DNA from: Sulfurovaceae bacterium
GTDB lineage: Bacteria; Campylobacterota; Campylobacteria; Campylobacterales; Sulfurovaceae
Assembly (NCBI GenBank): GCA_029933395.1
Contig: JAOZOG010000073.1
Span: 1 to 6,708 of the forward strand
Length of the DNA: 6,708 nucleotides
Direction of reading: 5' to 3'
Shown here: piece after piece, positions 1 through 5,815 of the stretch
Numbering within the stretch: position 1 is the first letter of the stretch
Layout of the letters: every line of letters begins with the position of its first letter
The notes under the pieces: model-generated
Told to the model about the DNA's origin: nothing
Seen by the model: the letters and a program-made list of their open reading frames with translations, nothing else
Databases searched by the model: none
Made by a program: the position numbers and the translations under genes

Positions 1-1110
1 ATCGGATGCAAAATCCTTCGAATCTGTCATATGAACCGCTGTTCCGTCGGGATCGCGACCCAGGAGGAGAAACTCAGAGAGCACTACGAGGGCTCTGTCG
101 AGCGTGTGATCAACTACTTCACGCTGCTTGGAGAAGATGTCAGAGAGATCCTCGCATCGCTGGGATACAATTCACTTGAAGAGATAATCGGCCAAAACCA
201 TCTCCTCGAGGCACTCGATGACGAATTCAGTAAAAAGTTTTCATTTGACAAACTGCTGTATAAACTGGATGGTCCCAATACCAGACAGGTTCCATTCAAC
301 GAGCCTTATGATACCAATAGATACGAAAAAGAGATCCTCAAGGAGCTGATGCCTGCGATCAAAAATCCAAACGATACGATTATTCTGGAGAAAGAGATAA
401 GCAACCTGAACCGAAGTTTCGGAACACGCATATCCGGAGAAATCGCAAAATACTATGGTGACAAGGGATTGCCGGAGGGCACGATCGATATCCGCCTGAA
501 GGGAACGACAGGGCAATCGCTCGGAGCCTTCCTGATCAACGGTGTCAGCCTCCATATCAACGGAGCCGGAAACGACTATATCGGTAAAGGAATGAACGGC
601 GGACGTATCGTCATCACAGCGGACAAAAGCGGCCCCGGCTTCTCTCTGGGCGGCAACACATGTCTCTATGGCGCTACGGGCGGAAAACTCTATGTTAACG
701 GACAGGTCGGAGAGCGCTTCGGTGTACGAAACTCCGGTGCCATTGCCGTGGTCGAAGGTACAGGTGACCACCCCTGCGAATATATGACCGGCGGCGTGAT
801 CGTCATCCTGGGAAGAACCGGCGTGAATTTCGGGGCCGGAATGACAGGGGGTGTCGCATTCGTTTACGATGTCGATCATGTCTTGGTGGAAAATATCAAT
901 CAGGAGCTGGTAGAGGCCCGAAGGATCGATACAGAAGACACAGATATCGAACGCTACTACCTGAAAAAGCTGCTCAAAGATTACTACAATGAGACCAAAA
1001 GCAAACAGGCCAAAAAAATCATCGATAATTTCAGAGTAGAGATCCGGAACTTTTGGATGGTGCGCCCAAAAGATATGAAAGGACCTCTGTTGATAGAGGA
1101 GGGGGAATAA
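1..1110 (+). CDS. gltB: Glutamate synthase large subunit, 3' part (left-truncated by window)
   Basis: This is the C-terminal 369 residues of the large (alpha) subunit of glutamate synthase. The enzyme transfers the amide nitrogen of glutamine to 2-oxoglutarate to make glutamate in the cytoplasm. The frame is open from base 1 and begins inside the 3Fe-4S motif. Window residues C3, C9 and C14 give the Cx5Cx4C spacing, followed by GIATQ, as in the family. Residues about 120-290 form the glycine-rich right-handed beta-helix (GXGXG domain), with GTTGQSLGAF at about 168-177 and EGTGDHPCEYMTGG at about 252-265. The amidotransferase domain and most of the FMN-binding synthase domain lie upstream of the window. 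The ATG at 31 is internal, not a start. The gene ends 1 nt before gltD, which supplies its electrons. Identification is secure; the full length cannot be judged. Confidence 0.97.
   Translation: MGCKILRICHMNRCSVGIATQEEKLREHYEGSVERVINYFTLLGEDVREILASLGYNSLEEIIGQNHLLEALDDEFSKKFSFDKLLYKLDGPNTRQVPFNEPYDTNRYEKEILKELMPAIKNPNDTIILEKEISNLNRSFGTRISGEIAKYYGDKGLPEGTIDIRLKGTTGQSLGAFLINGVSLHINGAGNDYIGKGMNGGRIVITADKSGPGFSLGGNTCLYGATGGKLYVNGQVGERFGVRNSGAIAVVEGTGDHPCEYMTGGVIVILGRTGVNFGAGMTGGVAFVYDVDHVLVENINQELVEARRIDTEDTDIERYYLKKLLKDYYNETKSKQAKKIIDNFRVEIRNFWMVRPKDMKGPLLIEEGE
1097..1102 (+). promoter_or_regulatory. Strong Shine-Dalgarno of gltD inside the gltB end
   Basis: AGGAGG lies within the last codons of gltB, 9 nt before the gltD ATG at 1112. 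It fixes that start and suggests that gltD initiates efficiently on its own, as well as benefiting from the ribosome finishing gltB one base upstream. Confidence 0.8.
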
Positions 1111-1111
1111 G

Positions 1112-2494
1112 ATGCTTAGATTTTTTGATTTAGAGAGAATTGATGCGAAAAAGCGTGATGTAGTCGAGAGAACGAAAGATTTTGACGAGATCTATGAACT
1201 CTTCAGCCCAAATAAGGCACAGCAGCAATCAGATCGCTGTATTCAGTGTGGCGACCCCTATTGCCATAATGGATGCCCGCTGCATAATTTTATCCCCCAG
1301 TGGCTTCGACAGACAGCCGATAAAGATCTGGAGTTCGCTTTCGAGCTCTCAAACGAATCTTCGCCCTTTCCGGAGGTGATGGGCCGCATCTGTCCTCACG
1401 ACAGACTCTGTGAAGGTGCTTGTACGCTCAATGACGGTTATGGTGCGATCACGATCGGGTCAGTAGAGACTTATATCAGCGAAGAGGGGTTCAAAAAAGG
1501 ACTCAAGCCCACCTTTTCGGAGAAAAAAATTGGTAAGAAGGTGGCAATTATCGGTGCAGGGCCTGCCGGACTTTCAGCTGCGACCTTCCTCCTGAGAGAG
1601 GGGATCGATGTGGAGATCTTCGACAAGCAGAAAAGACCGGGTGGTTTGCTGACCTATGGTATCCCCGGTTTCAAACTGGATAAACATATCGTTGCACGCA
1701 GAGTAAGATTCCTTGAAGAGGAGGGTGCAGTCTTTCATCAGAATACGGAAGTGGGCAAAGATATCACTTTTGACGAGTTGAGTGCCGAGTTCGATGCGGT
1801 ATTCATCGGAGTCGGTGCAACGAAGGGCAGACGATCCGGACTTGACGGTGAAGAGGCCCCCAATGTCTATCAGGCGATGGATTTTCTCACGGCGATCCAG
1901 AAGAAGATCTTCGGCGAAGAGACAGATGTGCAGGTCGATGTCAAAGAGAAGCGTGTCGTCGTGATCGGCGGTGGTGATACGGCGATGGACTGTGTGCGTA
2001 CCTCTCTGCGTGAGAAGGCGAAAAGTATCACATGTCTCTATCGTCGGGATTCCAAAAATATGCCAGGAAGCCGCAAAGAGTATATCAATGCCAAAGAGGA
2101 GGGGGCGACGTTTGAGTTCCAGTCGTCACCCAAAGCGCTGGTTGTGAACGATGAAGGCAATGTCATCGGCGTGGAGATGGTGAAAACCAGACTGGGAGAA
2201 GCCGATGCAAGTGGCCGACAGAGAGTCGAAGAGATCGCCGGAAGCGAGTACGTCGTCGATGCAGATGTCGTGATCTTTGCACTGGGCTTCGATACAGTCT
2301 CCTACCCCTTCCTCGCTTCCAACGGTATTGAAACCGATAAGTGGGGCGGTATCATTGTCGATGAAAACTATGAAACGACAACACCGGGTATCTATGCCGG
2401 CGGTGACTGCCACAGAGGAGCGGATCTGGTAGTGACAGCCGTTCGGGATGGAAGAGAGGCGGCAAAAGCGATCGCCAAAAAATTCCTGGCATAA
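1112..2494 (+). CDS. gltD: Glutamate synthase small subunit (NAD(P)H-dependent)
   Basis: This 460-residue protein is the beta subunit of glutamate synthase. It oxidises NAD(P)H through FAD and passes electrons over Fe-S clusters to the FMN site of GltB. The N-terminal cysteine-rich region has C43, C46, C51 and C55, then C94, C100 and C104, the pattern expected for the two 4Fe-4S clusters of the GltD/DPYD-like family. The FAD dinucleotide-binding motif GAGPAG is at 148-153. The second Rossmann motif, GGGDTAMDC, at 286-294 belongs to the NAD(P)H domain. GIYAGGDCHRG at 426-436 is the closing FAD-contact motif of this disulfide-oxidoreductase-like fold. Length fits the family (about 450-490). The start is set by a strong AGGAGG and by the 1-nt gap to gltB. 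Homologous GltD-like modules occur in other oxidoreductases, but the neighbouring gltB makes glutamate synthase the clear call. Confidence 0.97.
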   Translation: MLRFFDLERIDAKKRDVVERTKDFDEIYELFSPNKAQQQSDRCIQCGDPYCHNGCPLHNFIPQWLRQTADKDLEFAFELSNESSPFPEVMGRICPHDRLCEGACTLNDGYGAITIGSVETYISEEGFKKGLKPTFSEKKIGKKVAIIGAGPAGLSAATFLLREGIDVEIFDKQKRPGGLLTYGIPGFKLDKHIVARRVRFLEEEGAVFHQNTEVGKDITFDELSAEFDAVFIGVGATKGRRSGLDGEEAPNVYQAMDFLTAIQKKIFGEETDVQVDVKEKRVVVIGGGDTAMDCVRTSLREKAKSITCLYRRDSKNMPGSRKEYINAKEEGATFEFQSSPKALVVNDEGNVIGVEMVKTRLGEADASGRQRVEEIAGSEYVVDADVVIFALGFDTVSYPFLASNGIETDKWGGIIVDENYETTTPGIYAGGDCHRGADLVVTAVRDGREAAKAIAKKFLA

Positions 2495-2496
2495 AG

Positions 2497-3255
2497 ATGA
2501 TTGGATCTTTTCTTGCTGCTGTAATTCAGGCCAACGAGGAGATCGCCAAAAAGCTGGAGAGCGTCTACGATTCGGATTACTTCGAGAAGGGCAGTGTGGG
2601 GGCAGGAGGCGATATCAGCTCCGGACTGGATCTTCTGGCCGAAGCGATCTTCGTCAAACATCTTGGTGCATTTGGAAGGATCGAATCGGAAGAGTCCGGA
2701 GCGATCGGGGAGGGCGACAGCGTCATTATCATCGACCCCATTGATGGCAGCTCCAATGCACTTTCCCTTTTTCCCTACTTTGGGACTTCGGTCGCCAGAA
2801 TCGGTCCTGATGGGATTCTGAACGCCGCAATGGTTTGCAACCTTGCGAGCAGGGAGATTTTTTTCAAGGAAGTGGGAAGACCTGTTTTGCAGGGGAGGCT
2901 TTTTGCATCGGATTACCACCCTCCGCGTATTGCCCCTAAAGCTGAAATTGGTCTTTTTGAGAAAGCATATGCGCATCCTGAAATTGTACTGAAGCTTGAT
3001 CGGATGGGAATGAAATTCCGTGCACCCGGTGCTGTAGCACTCTCTCTGGCTTATGCGAGAACCGTCAGCTATCTCCTCTATGTCGGGTCTTACAGGATTT
3101 ATGATTTTGCAGCAGGACTGGCACTTTGCGAAGACCTCGAGGTGATTGTTGAAGAGGATTATGTTATAGTATCGAAAGATAAAGAGACTGCAAAAAAGCT
3201 CGAACAGCTCGTGAAAGAGTCTTTGAATCAGGCGATAGTCGAAAAAACAAAATGA
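2497..3255 (+). CDS. Inositol monophosphatase-family phosphatase
   Basis: This 252-residue protein belongs to the Mg2+-dependent, Li+-sensitive phosphatase superfamily, which includes inositol monophosphatase, some fructose-1,6-bisphosphatases and CysQ. The metal-site motifs are visible: a Glu pair E65/E66 in IESEES, the hallmark DPIDGSSN at 80-87 (D80, D83), and YDFAAG at 202-207, where D203 stands for the second-motif aspartate (usually WDxAAG). No signal peptide or membrane segment is seen, so it should be cytoplasmic. The start is 2 nt after the gltD stop and has no evident Shine-Dalgarno, so translation probably depends on coupling with gltD. The substrate cannot be read from sequence: sugar bisphosphate, inositol phosphate and 3'-phosphoadenosine 5'-phosphate are all possible. 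From memory, Campylobacter also has such a gene beside accD, which suggests a conserved pairing rather than a chance neighbour. Confidence 0.9.
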   Translation: MIGSFLAAVIQANEEIAKKLESVYDSDYFEKGSVGAGGDISSGLDLLAEAIFVKHLGAFGRIESEESGAIGEGDSVIIIDPIDGSSNALSLFPYFGTSVARIGPDGILNAAMVCNLASREIFFKEVGRPVLQGRLFASDYHPPRIAPKAEIGLFEKAYAHPEIVLKLDRMGMKFRAPGAVALSLAYARTVSYLLYVGSYRIYDFAAGLALCEDLEVIVEEDYVIVSKDKETAKKLEQLVKESLNQAIVEKTK

Positions 3256-3278
3256 GTAAAAACAAGAAGGAAGAGTGA
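3252..3278 (+). other. Eight-codon bridging ORF between phosphatase gene and accD
   Basis: An ATG at 3252 overlaps the phosphatase stop (ATGA, 3252-3255). It opens a frame encoding MSKNKKEE, whose TGA stop at 3276-3278 shares its last base with the accD ATG (TGATG). The frame therefore spans the whole 22-nt gap and contains the accD Shine-Dalgarno. It could carry ribosomes from one gene to the next, or it could be chance. There is no recognisable ribosome site for the mini-ORF itself. Confidence 0.25.
3267..3273 (+). promoter_or_regulatory. Shine-Dalgarno deciding the accD start
   Basis: AAGGAAG precedes two in-frame candidate starts, GTG at 3275 and ATG at 3278. The GTG is only 1 nt away from this motif, too close for normal initiation. 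The ATG at 3278 leaves 4 nt after the motif (6 nt after its GGA core) and gives the more usual spacing, so it is preferred. Confidence 0.7.
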
Positions 3279-4120
3279 TGAATTTTGGTAATCTGTTTGG
3301 CGGTATGAAGAAGCAATCCGCAGCCGAGGATGCCCCAAGCCATTGGATCAAATGTCCACAATGCCAGGCCCTGATGTACTATAAAGAGGTAGAGGCAAAG
3401 AGCAATGTTTGCCCGAAATGCCACCACCACTTTCGAATCAATGCAGACAAACGTATCGCACTTTTGGCAGATGAAGGGAGTTTTGAGGAGTATGACGCCA
3501 CGTTGGCTCCGGTAGATCCATTGAAGTTTGTAGACAAAAAGAGCTACAAGAAGCGGATCGAAGAGAGCAAAAGTAAAACCGGAAGAACCTCATCGGTCGT
3601 GAGTGGCAGCTGCACCATTCACGGACAGCCTGTCGAACTTGTTGTCTTTGACTTCTCATTTATGGGCGGAAGTCTTGGTTCGGTCGAGGGGGAGAAGATC
3701 GTGCGTGCAGTCAATCGTGCAATCGAAAAGGGATCCGGCGTCATCATCGTATCCGCCAGTGGTGGTGCAAGAATGCAGGAGAGTACCTATGCGCTGCTCC
3801 AGATGAGCAAGACTTCTGCCGCACTCAACCGACTGCAGCAAAAGTCTTTGCCCTTTATTTCGATCCTGACCGATCCCACGATGGGTGGTGTCAGTGCTTC
3901 ATTTGCCATGCTGGGTGACATCATCATGGCGGAGCCGGATGCACTGATCGGTTTTGCGGGTCAGCGTGTCATCAAGCAGACGGTTGGCGTCGATCTTCCA
4001 GAGGGCTTCCAGAGGGCGGAATTTCTGCTGGAGCATGGCTTGATCGATATGATCGTGGATCGCTCGGAGATGAAGAAGACCGTTGCCGATTTGATGAAAT
4101 TTTTTCTCAAAACAGACTAA
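3278..4120 (+). CDS. accD: Acetyl-CoA carboxylase carboxyltransferase subunit beta
   Basis: This 280-residue protein is the beta half of the cytoplasmic carboxyltransferase. With AccA it moves the carboxyl group from biotin on AccB to acetyl-CoA, making malonyl-CoA for fatty acid synthesis. The N-terminal zinc ribbon is intact: C26, C29, C45 and C48 in two CPxC pairs (CPQC, CPKC). The crotonase-like core shows FMGGSLGS at 128-135, SASGGARMQE at 159-168, TDPTMGGVSASFA at 198-210 and GFAGQRVI at 225-232, all classic AccD signatures that form the oxyanion holes and CoA site. Length fits the family (about 280-305). accA is not in the window, as is common when the subunits are encoded apart. The stop codon abuts the next gene's ATG, so the two are probably translated as a coupled pair. 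Confidence 0.97.
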   Translation: MNFGNLFGGMKKQSAAEDAPSHWIKCPQCQALMYYKEVEAKSNVCPKCHHHFRINADKRIALLADEGSFEEYDATLAPVDPLKFVDKKSYKKRIEESKSKTGRTSSVVSGSCTIHGQPVELVVFDFSFMGGSLGSVEGEKIVRAVNRAIEKGSGVIIVSASGGARMQESTYALLQMSKTSAALNRLQQKSLPFISILTDPTMGGVSASFAMLGDIIMAEPDALIGFAGQRVIKQTVGVDLPEGFQRAEFLLEHGLIDMIVDRSEMKKTVADLMKFFLKTD

Positions 4121-4705
4121 ATGATCTATGCACTTGTAGATCAGGAGACACTCGATCAACGGGCTGTCTCCCTGCAGGATCTTCTCAAATATATAAATTC
4201 TCTCTCCATTTCCATTCTTCAATACAGAAACAAGAGCGGTACTCTTTCGGAAAAAAAGCGTGCATTGCAAACAATAAAACGTCTTTATTCCGGAAAAGTG
4301 ATTGTCAATGATACAATCGCACTCATCGATGATGTGGATGGGCTTCATCTGGGACAGGAGGATATAAGACAATATGGAGAAACGAAAAGGGAAGCAGTTG
4401 TAGAGATTCGTAAAAGGATCGGCAGAAAACTGCTTGGACTCTCGACACACAATGCCGCAGAGGTGGAAGAGGCAAATCCTCTCGATATCGACTACATCGG
4501 ATTGGGCGCATATCGCTCGACCGGTACCAAAAAAGATGCAGAGGTGAAGGGTGCCGCTTTGCTGGAGATAGCGAAGCGCTCCAAGCATCCTGTCGCAATC
4601 ATCGGCGGAGTTCGTCTCGATGATGTGTTCGATGAATCCATTGCCTACCGGGTTGTCGGCAGTGATCTTTATACTACTCTTTGCCAAAAAGATTTGCAGT
4701 GCTGA
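4121..4705 (+). CDS. thiE: Thiamine-phosphate synthase (ThiE family)
   Basis: This 194-residue TIM-barrel protein of the ThiE/TenI family probably joins hydroxymethylpyrimidine diphosphate and the thiazole phosphate to make thiamine phosphate. Catalytic-type residues are kept when matched to Bacillus ThiE: R36 and K38 (LQYRNK), N63-D64 (VNDTIAL), D81 in HLGQED, S108-T109-H110, the T134/T136/K137 diphosphate loop (STGTKKD) and the GG162-163 phosphate-binding turn. TenI-type aminohydrolases lose several of these, which favours a true synthase. It is slightly shorter than typical ThiE (about 205-220), mainly at the C-terminus, where the last phosphate-binding loop is represented by VVGSDLY. The ATG directly follows the accD stop and lacks a Shine-Dalgarno, so expression probably relies on coupling to accD. 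Other thi genes are not in view. A second, longer ThiE elsewhere in the genome cannot be excluded. Confidence 0.82.
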   Translation: MIYALVDQETLDQRAVSLQDLLKYINSLSISILQYRNKSGTLSEKKRALQTIKRLYSGKVIVNDTIALIDDVDGLHLGQEDIRQYGETKREAVVEIRKRIGRKLLGLSTHNAAEVEEANPLDIDYIGLGAYRSTGTKKDAEVKGAALLEIAKRSKHPVAIIGGVRLDDVFDESIAYRVVGSDLYTTLCQKDLQC

Positions 4706-4711
4706 TGGAAT

Positions 4712-4752
4712 CGGAAGGCTTTGCCTCCGCTTGTTCGGGGCTGAAGCCGCCG
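4712..4752 (+). repeat. Pair of inverted GC-rich palindromic units (REP/BIME-like)
   Basis: Two short hairpins lie 6 nt apart. Unit A (4712-4729) reads CGGAAGGCTTTGCCTCCG: a 7-bp stem with one bulged A and a TTT loop. Unit B (4736-4752) reads CGGGGCTGAAGCCGCCG: a 6-bp stem with one bulged G and a TGAA loop. The reverse complement of B, CGGCGGCTTCAGCCCCG, resembles A closely, sharing CGG, GGCTT, GCC and CCG blocks in order, so B is an inverted copy of A. That is the architecture of paired extragenic palindromes. No T-run follows either hairpin, so an intrinsic terminator for the upstream operon is not supported, although the hairpins could protect the 3' end of its mRNA. Whether the unit repeats elsewhere in the genome is unknown. 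Confidence 0.5.
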
Positions 4753-4776
4753 TCTCCGGGTTACAAATATGCAGGG

Positions 4777-4804
4777 GATAATATCTAAATATTTTGATAT
4801 TATC
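4777..4804 (+). promoter_or_regulatory. 28-nt near-perfect AT-rich palindrome upstream of era
   Basis: GATAATATC (4777-4785) and GATATTATC (4796-4804) are exact reverse complements. The spacer between them contains AAATATTT (4787-4794), itself palindromic and centred on the same axis, so only one base pair of the 28-nt unit is mismatched (T4786 against T4795). Flanking G·T and G-C pairs extend the possible stem to 12 bp at its base. The site ends 21 nt before the era ATG and overlaps the candidate promoter, so a dimeric repressor operator or a leader hairpin are both possible. No regulator could be assigned. Confidence 0.5.
4795..4803 (+). promoter_or_regulatory. Candidate extended -10 element of the era promoter
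   Basis: TGATATTAT matches an extended -10 (TG, one base, then TATTAT against consensus TATAAT) in an AT-rich stretch. Campylobacterota sigma-70 promoters often lack a clear -35 and depend on an extended -10, which fits because no -35 is evident here. Transcription would start near 4810, leaving a leader of about 15 nt before the era ATG. This is inferred from motif alone. Confidence 0.35.
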
Positions 4805-4814
4805 TCTCCAAATG

Positions 4815-4820
4815 AAAGGA
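4815..4820 (+). promoter_or_regulatory. Shine-Dalgarno of era
   Basis: AAAGGA lies 5 nt before the ATG at 4826. An upstream ATG at 4822 is out of frame and stops after three codons, so it is not the start. Confidence 0.7.
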
Positions 4821-4825
4821 TATGA

Positions 4826-5722
4826 ATGGATAAGAAGATAGAAACCAAAGCCGGATTTGTTGCAGTGGTAGGACGCCCCAATGCCGGAAAAAGTACACTG
4901 CTCAACTATCTCGTCGGCGAAAAGCTGGCGATGGTCTCCAAGAAAGCGCAGGCCACCAGAAAACGGATGAATATTATCGTGATGCACAAGAATGCGCAGA
5001 TCATTTTTGTAGACACCCCTGGTATCCACGAAAAAGAGCGCCTTCTTAACCAGTTTATGCTGGATGAAGCACTCAAGGCGATGGGGGACAGTGATTTGAT
5101 TCTTTTTCTGGCACCGGCCAGTGACAAGTTGACTGAGTATGAAAAATTCCTGGCACTGCCACAATCAAAAAATATCAAGCACATTGTCGTGTTGACAAAA
5201 ATCGACCACATTCGGCAGGGCGATCTACTGAAGAAACTGGGAGAGTATCAAAAATATCAGGAAAACTTTGAAGCGATTATCCCCTTTTCTGTCAACAAAG
5301 GGGTAGGAAAAGAGCTGCTTCTCGATGAGATATCCAAACATCTTCCTGTTTCACCGTTTCTTTATGATACAGAAATACTGACTACAGATAACATCCGCGA
5401 CATATACAAGGAGCTGATCAGGGAAGCGATTTTTGAAAATCTCAGTGATGAGATCCCTTACGAGAGCGATGTGACGATCGAACGGATTGAGGAGAGTGAG
5501 ACAATGGATCGTATCTATGCCACGATCGTTGTCGAGAAAGAGACACAAAAGGGGATTATCGTGGGCAACAGAGGAGAGACGATCAAGCGGGTAGGCAAGA
5601 GCGCCAGAAAGCAGATAGAATTTTTCAGCGGCAAAAAAATCTACCTCAATCTCTTTGTTTCGGTCAAAAAAGGATGGAGTAAAGAGAGGGAATCTTTGAA
5701 AGAATTTGGCTATATTGTATGA
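4826..5722 (+). CDS. era: GTPase Era
   Basis: This 298-residue protein is the Ras-like GTPase that binds the 3' end of 16S rRNA and checks maturation of the 30S ribosomal subunit. All switch motifs are present: G1 P-loop GRPNAGKS at 16-23, the Era-type G2 around KAQATRKRM at 40-48 (T44), G3 DTPG at 63-66, G4 TKID at 124-127 and a G5 at SVNKG 155-159. Residues from about 200 form the C-terminal KH domain, with the RNA-binding turn GNRG at 247-250 inside VGNRGETIKRVG, then the IYLNLFVSVKKGW strand near the end. Length matches the family (about 290-300). G5 reads SVNKG rather than the commoner SAxxG, a small change. The gene is separated from the upstream operon by a structured 120-nt gap and probably has its own promoter. 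Confidence 0.97.
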   Translation: MDKKIETKAGFVAVVGRPNAGKSTLLNYLVGEKLAMVSKKAQATRKRMNIIVMHKNAQIIFVDTPGIHEKERLLNQFMLDEALKAMGDSDLILFLAPASDKLTEYEKFLALPQSKNIKHIVVLTKIDHIRQGDLLKKLGEYQKYQENFEAIIPFSVNKGVGKELLLDEISKHLPVSPFLYDTEILTTDNIRDIYKELIREAIFENLSDEIPYESDVTIERIEESETMDRIYATIVVEKETQKGIIVGNRGETIKRVGKSARKQIEFFSGKKIYLNLFVSVKKGWSKERESLKEFGYIV

Positions 5723-5815
5723 ATTTGCATCAAAAAATGTAAAAATCTAAAAGTATAAGAAAGTTTTAATATTATAACATATATACTTGAGGTGACAAGA
5801 GAAGGAAGTTCAAAG
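5723..5815 (+). promoter_or_regulatory. AT-rich intergenic region with imperfect palindrome and ribosome site
   Basis: This 93-nt gap probably drives the following gene. It is strongly AT-rich and contains GTTTTAATATTATAAC (5763-5778), a 16-nt palindrome centred on TAATATTA with one mismatched pair. It holds several overlapping -10-like hexamers (TATTAT at 5770, TATAAC at 5773, TATATA at 5780) but no convincing -35. AAGGAAG (5802-5808) sits 7 nt before the ATG at 5816 and is a good Shine-Dalgarno. The promoter position cannot be fixed from sequence alone. Confidence 0.4.

Noticed and set aside
241..879. A 212-codon minus-strand open frame opposite gltB
   Set aside because: It lies wholly within the conserved GltB C-terminal domain, and its composition reflects the reverse of glycine-rich codons. 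No independent evidence supports it.
2392..3351. A 319-codon minus-strand open frame opposite the phosphatase gene
   Set aside because: It overlaps the 3' end of gltD, the whole phosphatase gene and the start of accD, has no family motif and no plausible promoter or ribosome site, and reads as an antisense shadow.
4712..4752. Intrinsic terminator of the gltB-thiE operon
   Set aside because: Both hairpins are GC-rich, but neither is followed by a run of T. The following bases are GC-mixed, so the repeat interpretation fits better.
3899..5164. A 421-codon open frame on the minus strand across the end of accD, all of thiE and the start of era
   Set aside because: It runs antisense to three well-identified genes and across a structured intergenic gap. 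Its product is cysteine- and histidine-rich with no recognisable motif, so it is best explained as a shadow of codon bias on the + strand.
5724..5743. Possible era terminator: TTTGCAT and ATGTAAA arms around a CAAAAA loop
   Set aside because: The 7-bp stem is almost all A-T with one G·T wobble and is not followed by a T-run on the + strand, so it does not fit an intrinsic terminator.
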